From positions 91,884,001 to 91,948,000 of the forward strand of contig OZ231127.1 in NCBI GenBank assembly GCA_965153355.1: a stretch of DNA of 64,000 nucleotides, in the 5' to 3' direction. Of this stretch, positions 57,477-64,000 are shown in pieces. A program made the position numbers and the translations under genes. Each line of letters begins with the position of its first letter. The stretch's first letter is position 1. The notes beneath the pieces were generated by a model. That model ran no database searches. It was not told the origin of the DNA and worked only from the letters and a program-made list of their open reading frames with translations. This DNA is from Flaccisagitta enflata. Taxonomy: Eukaryota > Chaetognatha > Sagittoidea > Aphragmophora.

Positions 57477-59686
57477 AAGATGATGACATTCAAGTGATAA
57501 CAAAGATATTAGGAAGCTCTAGCTCACTCAATTTTGGTGATATGAAACAGGATATTGATGCTCCAAAGTCCATTTCTACCGCTACAAGTGTCGCTGACCC
57601 TTCAATGGCGGCTCCTAGTTCAAATTCTAACCAGCCTCCCCCTGCTTTCATTCCCACTCCCCTTGCGAGTCCCTCTGCTCCAGACTTGCTACAGTTGATT
57701 GGGACCCAGCGCCTCATTTCCTCCGTGCCACGCGATGCTGAACGCTACGGAGGTGGGACAGAAGATTTTGCCAAATTTCAACTGGAAATTGAATCTGATG
57801 TCATCAACGTTCCTGGAGTAACAGATGAGGAACGTTATCAAGCTTTAAGACAGCGAACCCGCGGCGATGCCCGGCGACTCGTTGAGCAGTTTATCTACCA
57901 AAAGGACCGGGCGGTGGCCCTCAAAGGTGCGATGGATGAACTCGAATTTAACTACGGGTCAAAGGTGGGCGTTTCCCAACAAAAGCTCGCAAGAATCCTC
58001 GAAGGTAAGGAGTGTCATCCTGACAATTCTGATCAAGTTCAAAAATTGATGTGGGAATTGAATGATATGAAAATTTTCGCTGAAGCAAATAATGACAGTT
58101 CATTTCTGTATCTAGATGCCACTGTGCAAAGCATTGCTAGAGTAAGGTTTTCCCGCCCCATGAAAATTAAATTTTCAGAAGCAGCTACTAAGGCTTCTAA
58201 AATTGGTAAGCAGGTCGATGTTGATTTTGTCATTGAGTTTGTGCGGACATGGTTTGAGAATTTAAAGTCCGCCTATGGAATGGCAACATTGTCAGCCCCC
58301 AAGTCTGAGTCAAAATCTGACCCCAAGTCTAATTCAGCCCCTTCTCAGGTCAATTCCCGCGCTACCTCGAACGCAGGTCGTAGCAGCATTGCCGCCGTGA
58401 CAGCTTCCGCTGGAAGTGGTCGTCCACAGCAACAGCAACAGCAACAGTTGAACCCCAGCGCCCCGTCATGGCCTCAAAATTGCTTCTACTGTGGGGGGAC
58501 CCACACGCCTTTCCTCTGCCCGGCATTTACTCAGCTAAGTTACGAAGAAAGAAAGACTTACATTTTCAAAAATAAGTTGTGCTTCAGATGTTTTTCCAGT
58601 GAACATGGTGCACGTCTGTGCAAAGAAAAGGTTAAGTGTGGCATCTGCAGCAAAGGTAGCCACAACACTCTCTTACATGATCCCAATTTTTCAGCCCCAC
58701 AGAATTCCAATGTTTTGGCGACTTCTGTGCAAGCTCCGGTCGCCGACAGGCTGCAGCAACTTGCCGCATCTGCAGCACTTCCGCCCACGGCGCCACCAGT
58801 CCATTTTGCTCCTCCAGTGACTGGCATGGCTCATGCTACAATCACTGCCGTCGAAAACAAAGGTAATGGCATTTGCTACAGGCCTATAGTGGCAGTTAGG
58901 ACCCTTGATGGCAATGGTAATCATGTTCCTGTCTACGCTTTGATTGATAGTGGCAGTAATAAGACTGTTGTTACATCTCGTCTCACTTCTTGCTTGAAGC
59001 TGAAGACAAAAAAGCAGTGTGTCACTTTAACTTCTCTTGATGCTACTACTACAAGCAACCGCGATGTTGCCACTCTTGATTTACAGTCTCTTGCTGACCC
59101 TAAGTTCAGAGTTAATAACGTTGAGGTTTTTGTGGTTGATGGTTTGCCAGTTGCCTCTTCTCACATTGCCAGAAATAGTGATGTGGCAAAATATCCCCAT
59201 CTGAGAGATGTCCGTTTGCACGATTTGGAGACTGACCAAGTTGATTTGCTGATTGGTACAGATTTGGCCCACACTTTTTTGCCTGAAAAAGTTATAGTTG
59301 GTTCTCAAAATGCCATTAGTGGATTCCGTTCAAGTTGGGGATGGTCGTTGATGGGTGGGTCAGATAACCAACCTAATTTTTTATCAGCCCACATCGCATA
59401 TGTCACAGCTGAGAATGAGAAACTTGATTCTATGGATGAAAATCTGCGTGCTTTTTTTCGTAGTGACTTTCTCGATCCACCATCTGATTCTCTTGGTTTA
59501 TCTCAGGATGAACAAAAGTCTTTACAGGTTTTCAAAGATTCGTGCCATTTCAATGGAGAAAGGTACGAGATCAAACTGCCATGGCTCTATGGTTATGAAG
59601 AGTTGGCTACAATGCTTCCCACGGGTGCGTCGGAAATTACTGCAAAAAATCGAGTGAGGAAAATGGACAAACGCCTTTTGTCTTGA
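57380..59686 (+). CDS. gag-pol: BEL/Pao gag (DUF1759 and zinc knuckles) and aspartic protease
   Basis: Continues gag in the second frame. A gag core of DUF1759 type (AERYGGGTEDFAKFQLEIES to ..LARILEG) spans about residues 115-215. A Ser/Gln-rich linker follows, then three Cys/His knuckles (CFYCGGTHTPFLC, CFRCFSSEHGARLC, CGICSKGSH; 58,481-58,680). The retropepsin-like protease has the catalytic motif ALIDSGSNKTVV with Asp at 58,946-58,948. The frame ends at an in-frame TGA (59,684-59,686) between protease and RT. The same frame is open immediately afterwards, so this is a point lesion or a readthrough site; decay is more likely given the other lesions. Confidence 0.9.
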   Translation: MEDEDWAIKEELLQARAFEASNTSCFGEASEVKDDDIQVITKILGSSSSLNFGDMKQDIDAPKSISTATSVADPSMAAPSSNSNQPPPAFIPTPLASPSAPDLLQLIGTQRLISSVPRDAERYGGGTEDFAKFQLEIESDVINVPGVTDEERYQALRQRTRGDARRLVEQFIYQKDRAVALKGAMDELEFNYGSKVGVSQQKLARILEGKECHPDNSDQVQKLMWELNDMKIFAEANNDSSFLYLDATVQSIARVRFSRPMKIKFSEAATKASKIGKQVDVDFVIEFVRTWFENLKSAYGMATLSAPKSESKSDPKSNSAPSQVNSRATSNAGRSSIAAVTASAGSGRPQQQQQQQLNPSAPSWPQNCFYCGGTHTPFLCPAFTQLSYEERKTYIFKNKLCFRCFSSEHGARLCKEKVKCGICSKGSHNTLLHDPNFSAPQNSNVLATSVQAPVADRLQQLAASAALPPTAPPVHFAPPVTGMAHATITAVENKGNGICYRPIVAVRTLDGNGNHVPVYALIDSGSNKTVVTSRLTSCLKLKTKKQCVTLTSLDATTTSNRDVATLDLQSLADPKFRVNNVEVFVVDGLPVASSHIARNSDVAKYPHLRDVRLHDLETDQVDLLIGTDLAHTFLPEKVIVGSQNAISGFRSSWGWSLMGGSDNQPNFLSAHIAYVTAENEKLDSMDENLRAFFRSDFLDPPSDSLGLSQDEQKSLQVFKDSCHFNGERYEIKLPWLYGYEELATMLPTGASEITAKNRVRKMDKRLLS

Positions 59687-62602
59687 CCAGACCTGAAGGA
59701 AATTGTCGAATCTCAAATTCAAGCCCTTTTGGATGATGGCATCGCAGAGAAAATTCCACCAGAGGAGATGACGCCTCCACAGTGGACAACGCCGCCAAAA
59801 GTTGAGTGGTATTTACCTCCTGTCATTGCTGAAAAGGCTGGTAAAAGGCCTCGTTATTGTCATGATGCTCGAGCTGTTTCAAATGGTGTTAGTTTGAACT
59901 CATTGTTTTATTCATCACCAGATTTGAATAACCCGCTTTTGGCGATTTTGCTGCGTTTTATGCTATTGCCGGTTACTGTGGTCTGTGATGTCAAAGCCTT
60001 TTATCACATGATTTCCCTCCACCCTCAAGATAAGGACGCATTTCGTTTCTTTCGCTCAAAACCGGGAGAAAAAGATTTGGAATCATTGAGGATGAACAGA
60101 CTCGTTTTTGGCGCCGCACCGTCCGCCTCTGCCGCTACTTACTGCTACAGGCAGAATGCTATCGATCATGGTGATGGTTATCCAAAGGAGGTAATTAATT
60201 CTATCAATGATGACATGTATGTAGACGATGGGGCATCAAATGCAGAAAATGATGCAAAGGCTGTTGAATTGGCTGATGGAATGATCTCTCTTTGCAAAAA
60301 GGGTGGTTTTCATTTGACCAAATTTCATTCAAATTCGCGTACTGTGCTTGACAGTATTCCCGCAGAGCTGCGTCACCCTGGGGTAGGGAATGACGCAGAA
60401 GAGAAGTTACCCACAGTCTCTGTTTTGGGAATTTTGTATGATGCGGAAAAAGACGTGTTTCGCATAAACACAGTTCCGCGAAAGGCGGGGGGAAATGTAG
60501 TGACCCGCTCATCCATTCTCTCGGCAGTTATGTCCATTTTTGACCCCACAGGTTTCGTTTGCCCATGGGTTCTCAGAGGGAAAAAGATCGTACAAAAGCT
60601 TTGCTATTTGGGTTTGGATTGGAAGACGCCCGTGCCGCCTGAATGGGAGAATGAGTTCATTGAATGGTATTCTGAATTCGAGTTGCTTTCATCCATTTCT
60701 ATAGACAGGTGGATCGGTCTGTATACAAGGGACCAACCCGTCACTCTCCACACATATTGCGACGCCTCTTATGTTGGTTGTGCAGCCTGCACCTTCGTCG
60801 CCCCTGATGGAACAGATCAAGTCAAATTCTTCATGGCCAAGTCACGCGTCTCACCAGAAAAAGAGACAAAGGTAGATGTGTCTGGTTCAACCCCACGCTT
60901 AGAATTACAAGCAGCAGTGATTGCGGTTGATTTGGTTTCATACATCAATGAACATGTTAAGTTGAATGTAAGTCGTTACTGTTACCATACTGACAGCACC
61001 GTTGTCTATTTTCAAATCAAGAGTGAAACTGGCAAGTTCAAGGTATATGTGGCTAATCGTCTTAACAAAATCCGCCTCATTTCTTCCCCCTCTTCTTGGT
61101 ACCATGTACCAACCGACGCCAATCCTGCCGACATCGCGAGCCGTGGCGCCAAAATTAGCGACGTCGACAAGTGGAGATTGTTTCACCACGGCCCCGACTA
61201 TTTGCGTGGACCGGAGAGTGAATGGCCACCTCAACCTCAACGACCATCAGATACAGAAATTGGGATCCTCTCAACGGAAATTCAGGTCAAAGAATCTTTC
61301 ATTGATTCATTATTAAGAAGGAAAAGTGATTTTCTCTCTGTAAAACGAGTCATTGCTCTTGTCATTCCATTTATCACTAACCTCAAATCCTCTCTAAGGT
61401 CAAAAGGTCGTGAACAGTGCATTGGGTCACGTGATCAGACTGAGAGCCCCATTGTGTACGGGCCACTCTCAGTGGGAGAGATTTCCGTGGCCGAAAAAAG
61501 GATTATCATCGACGTCCAATTTCGTCATTTTGCCGAGGAGATAGCCATTGTCTCCACTCCTCAGTCTCTCTCAAAAAAAAGGTATTTGAGTAGAAATCCA
61601 TCAGCGGTTCGGGCCCTCGATCCTTTTATCGATGGTGAGGGAGTTTTAAGAGTTGGTGGTCGACTGAGACACAGTGAAGACAAGTTTGAATCTAAACACC
61701 CAGTCATTCTTCCTTCCAACGACCCACTTACTAACCATTTGATCGTTTATTCTCATGTTTCCAATGCACACACGGGACTCGAACTTACACTCGCCAATCT
61801 GAGGGAGAAATATTGGATCCTTCGCGGCCGCCAATCCGTAAAGAAGGTTCTGTGGCGGTGTTTTGTCTGTCGTCGTCTCTACGCCAAACCTGAAGGGCAA
61901 AAGATGGCAGATCTGCCCCCTCAACGTTTATCCATTGCTCCAGTCTTCACAGACACGGGAATTGATATGGCTGGACCCTTCAAAGTTAAGTACAGACGCA
62001 CTGAGATAAAAGTTTGGGTCATTTTGTACACCTGTCTTCGCGTTCGCGCAGTTTATTTGGATTACGTTGAGTCAATCGATTCTGAGTCATTCATTAACTC
62101 ACTACAAAGATTCCATTCTCTCTACCCTGCTGTGCGAGGTTTCGTATGCGACCAGGGGACAAATTTCGTAGGTGGAAATAACCTGCTCCTATCGATGGCA
62201 CAAGAGTGGAAAGACAAGGTTGAAACTTGGTCGGTGGACCAACTCGTCAAGTTTGAGTTCATTCCAGCCCACTCCCCTCATCGTGGTGGCATTTGGGAGC
62301 GATTGATCAAGTCACTCAAGAGGATTCTACAGTCACTCACTAACGGTACAGTGTACAGTGATCAGTTCCGTACGTTATTGGCAGTTGCTGCAGGAATCAT
62401 GAATCGTCGTCCATTGACACGCTGTTCAGATGACCCGAGTGATTTGATGCCATTGACACCAATGTCGTTCTTATGTCCTGGGACAATTGTCCTTCCTAAT
62501 TCTGTCCTTCCTCCCACTCCTCTTACCGGTTCCGAATTACGGAGATCCAAGGACACAATCCGACCATATTGCGATGCTCTATGGAAACGGTTTCGGACGT
62601 AG
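59687..62602 (+). CDS. pol: BEL/Pao reverse transcriptase, RNase H and integrase
   Basis: Opens directly after the TGA, in the same frame. RT: VVCDVKAFYHMISL, RLVFGAAPSA and the YVDD active site (60,218-60,229). RNase H: catalytic Asp in YCDASYVG (60,761), Glu in LELQAAV (60,902) and Asp in HTDSTVVY (60,992). Integrase: an H-H-C-C zinc finger (SHVSNAHTG ... CFVC, about 61,750-61,870) and the D-D-E triad in GIDMAGPF (61,964), CDQGTNF (62,150) and GGIWERL (62,297). The frame stops at TAG (62,600-62,602) just where a C-terminal domain should begin, and continues open after it. Confidence 0.95.
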   Translation, partial: PDLKEIVESQIQALLDDGIAEKIPPEEMTPPQWTTPPKVEWYLPPVIAEKAGKRPRYCHDARAVSNGVSLNSLFYSSPDLNNPLLAILLRFMLLPVTVVCDVKAFYHMISLHPQDKDAFRFFRSKPGEKDLESLRMNRLVFGAAPSASAATYCYRQNAIDHGDGYPKEVINSINDDMYVDDGASNAENDAKAVELADGMISLCKKGGFHLTKFHSNSRTVLDSIPAELRHPGVGNDAEEKLPTVSVLGILYDAEKDVFRINTVPRKAGGNVVTRSSILSAVMSIFDPTGFVCPWVLRGKKIVQKLCYLGLDWKTPVPPEWENEFIEWYSEFELLSSISIDRWIGLYTRDQPVTLHTYCDASYVGCAACTFVAPDGTDQVKFFMAKSRVSPEKETKVDVSGSTPRLELQAAVIAVDLVSYINEHVKLNVSRYCYHTDSTVVYFQIKSETGKFKVYVANRLNKIRLISSPSSWYHVPTDANPADIASRGAKISDVDKWRLFHHGPDYLRGPESEWPPQPQRPSDTEIGILSTEIQVKESFIDSLLRRKSDFLSVKRVIALVIPFITNLKSSLRSKGREQCIGSRDQTESPIVYGPLSVGEISVAEKRIIIDVQFRHFAEEIAIVSTPQSLSKKRYLSRNPSAVRALDPFIDGEGVLRVGGRLRHSEDKFESKHPVILPSNDPLTNHLIVYSHVSNAHTGLELTLANLREKYWILRGRQSVKKVLWRCFVCRRLYAKPEGQKMADLPPQRLSIAPVFTDTGIDMAGPFKVKYRRTEIKVWVILYTCLRVRAVYLDYVESIDSESFINSLQRFHSLYPAVRGFVCDQGTNFVGGNNLLLSMAQEWKDKVETWSVDQLVKFEFIPAHSPHRGGIWERLIKSLKRILQSLTNGTVYSDQFRTLLAVAAGIMNRRPLTRCSDDPSDLMPLTPMSFLCPGTIVLPNSVLPPTPLTGSELRRSKDTIRPYCDALWKRFRT

Positions 62603-63049
62603 TACATTGCTGCGCTGCAGCAACGCTCAAAGTGGTTACCACGCCAACGCGGCTTCGCAGTTGGTGACGTGGTTCTTCTCGTCGACGAGGCTGCGCCACG
62701 CGAAGTGTGGCCTTTAGGAGTCGTCACCGAGTGTCCCTCTGGCTCAGATGGATTATCTCGGAGGGTTGCTGTCAAGACGGCGACTCAAAAGGAAGTGGTG
62801 AAAGACATCAGGAAGGTGGTGCTTCTAGAAAGGGAAGGTGAAAGTGGAAGCTCGATAGAAGAGGTGGTGGAAGTTCCACTGGCGGGGGCACTAGAAGAAA
62901 AGGATTCCCCTTGCCCTCAATCGAACAATTTCCCTCAACCGAACAATTCTCCTCAAGTAAACAATTTCCCTCAAGCGAACAATTCCTCTCATCAGCAAGC
63001 TAGAAGACAATCAGCGCCATCTGATCGTGTTCTTCGTCCTCGTCGCTAA
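62603..63049 (+). CDS. pol: BEL/Pao pol C-terminal domain after a stop codon
   Basis: Same frame as the RT-integrase ORF. It begins with an ALQQRSKW motif and a GDVVLLVDE strand typical of the DUF5641-type domain at the end of BEL/Pao pol, then VWPLGVVTE. A Lys/Glu linker and four Asn-Asn-(F/S)-Pro-Gln repeats precede RVLRPRR and the TAA at 63,047-63,049. Confidence 0.85.
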   Translation, partial: YIAALQQRSKWLPRQRGFAVGDVVLLVDEAAPREVWPLGVVTECPSGSDGLSRRVAVKTATQKEVVKDIRKVVLLEREGESGSSIEEVVEVPLAGALEEKDSPCPQSNNFPQPNNSPQVNNFPQANNSSHQQARRQSAPSDRVLRPRR

Positions 63050-63339
63050 ATGGATTCGTTCGTCGTTATTCATTTGTCATTGTACAGTGTCATTGTTTGC
63101 TGTCTGCTCTCATGACTACATGTGTCCTTATGATTCATTTCATTTACGTGATTCATTTCATTTTCACGTGATTTATTTCATTTTATCACGATTCGCGCAT
63201 TTAGTTCACGCTTGGGTTTGACTCAATTCTGATTTTATCCTTACTCTCATTTAGTATAGTAGCTCTCATTTTAACGTTACAATGGTCATTTTAGTCGCGT
63301 TTGGACCGTGATTTCGCTCCGGTTCCATTTATCATTGTC

Positions 63340-63355
63340 CTTTTTTAGACGGGGG
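63340..63355 (+). other. Polypurine tract before the right LTR
   Basis: A short purine run (gacgggg plus g) directly abuts the right LTR at 63,356, preceded by a T run. Position and composition fit the plus-strand primer site, although it is short. Confidence 0.5.
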
Positions 63356-63770
63356 TGTGATATTTGATCTGTGTGGTGCGTGCCTGGTGATCTGTGTTTC
63401 ATTAAAAAAGGACCTGCTTTCTCTCCTTACCTCACGCGTTGAGCGTGCCGTGTGTCTGTGACGTCATCGTTGTTTCTGATATAAATACCTGAGCGAGCCT
63501 TTGCAAGTCGAGAGTTGCGTTTGGGAGCGCTAAGTGTAAGTGTTTGATGTTGCTGATTGATATTTAACGTTGCCTATTGATACTTGACCGTTGCTAATTG
63601 ATATTAGACAATTTTATCTCTTTCTCCATGTACTAAAGAGTGTTCATTTGTCAAACTCAGGTTCTGACGGACGTTATAATGTGGCTTTGTACAATAGAAG
63701 CTTTTATCATTTGATTCCGAGTTGGTTTTATTCGCGTGCTCTCCAAGTCAGTCCAAAGAAAGATATCACA
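63356..63770 (+). repeat. Right LTR, 415 bp
   Basis: Same termini as the left LTR; six substitutions between the two. Followed by ACCTA (63,771-63,775), the target duplication. Confidence 0.96.
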
Positions 63771-63775
63771 ACCTA

Positions 63776-64000
63776 GTTGTTGTTATAGTTGTAAACTGAA
63801 AAAATGAAAGTAGGGCTTGTGACCCTACATTGACTAGTTACTACGCGCATCACTCCGAGTGTGTTCCATTGGCGATACTAACTTTATATGACCCCCATGT
63901 TCAGCAAGGCAGTTACAAAAAGTTCAAGTTAGGGTGACCCACCCCCCCTAGTCCTCAGCTACACAGAAAATATCAAGTTAGGGTGACCATACTCTTCTAC
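63776..64000. other. Non-coding flank
   Basis: Contains a gttagggtgacc phrase twice (about 63,929 and 63,977). No gene. Confidence 0.5.

Larger units (their letters stand above)
56314..63770 (+). mobile_element. Full-length BEL/Pao LTR retrotransposon
   Basis: 7,457 bases between two 415-bp LTRs that start TGTGATAT and end ATATCACA, with a perfect 5-bp target duplication (ACCTA). Internal order is gag, protease, reverse transcriptase, RNase H, integrase, as in BEL/Pao. All pol domains carry recognisable catalytic motifs. Coding continuity is lost by one frame change near 57,375 and stops at 59,684 and 62,600, so this copy cannot make an intact polyprotein by normal translation. The LTRs differ at six positions, indicating fairly recent insertion. 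No env-like frame. No convincing primer-binding site was found just after the left LTR. Confidence 0.95.

Overview
This is a window from a metazoan nuclear genome. The evidence is a multi-exon axonemal dynein heavy-chain gene with GT-AG introns, a BEL/Pao LTR retroelement, LINE debris, miniature inverted-repeat transposons, and very heavy micro- and minisatellite content. There is no operon structure, rRNA or CRISPR. The host has motile cilia or flagella. I cannot name the species; a marine-type invertebrate genome would fit.

Layout. 1-14.4 kb (+): nine exons encode about the first 1,093 residues of an outer-arm dynein heavy chain of the DNAH5/DNAH8 class. A long acidic, low-complexity N-terminal extension precedes the conserved tail, and every junction keeps frame. 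The introns hold microsatellites, a nested pair of mobile elements (5.7-8.7 kb) and two foldback MITEs, one ending 12 bp before an exon. The 3' ends of exons 3 and 9 are each followed by decaying tandem copies of exon end plus splice donor. No later dynein exon was recognised.

14.4-27 kb: non-coding. It has a tRNA-like SINE head, a (TTG)n tract, a cluster of inverted-repeat-bounded elements filled with GC-rich minisatellites (17.3-20.7 kb, another at 24.9-25.2 kb), and a 1.35-kb CCCACC-type minisatellite. 27-39.3 kb (-): a weakly supported small spliced gene whose last exon overlaps a broken G3BP/Rasputin-like RRM segment. The same interval holds two large 19-bp minisatellite arrays inside a repeat also present at 5.8-7.4 kb, a pogo-like MITE and a telomere-like minisatellite.

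39.5-41.75 kb: a 2.2-kb palindrome whose two ends are (GA)n and (TC)n. 42-52 kb: AT-rich DNA, a 135-bp duplication, a minus-strand low-complexity frame (48,362-46,314) with one internal stop, and a 199-bp tandem repeat carrying a perfect hairpin. 52.5-56.3 kb: simple repeats, several copies of a roughly 190-bp dispersed repeat, and a LINE reverse-transcriptase fragment.

56,314-63,770: a full-length BEL/Pao element with 415-bp LTRs (six differences), a 5-bp ACCTA target duplication, and gag, protease, RT, RNase H and integrase. It is broken by one frame change and two in-frame stops. It sits inside or at the edge of a copy of the 190-bp repeat. The most unusual content is the family of inverted-repeat-bounded minisatellite elements, the nested 19-bp-array element with an 8-bp target duplication, and the repeated exon-end duplications in the dynein gene.
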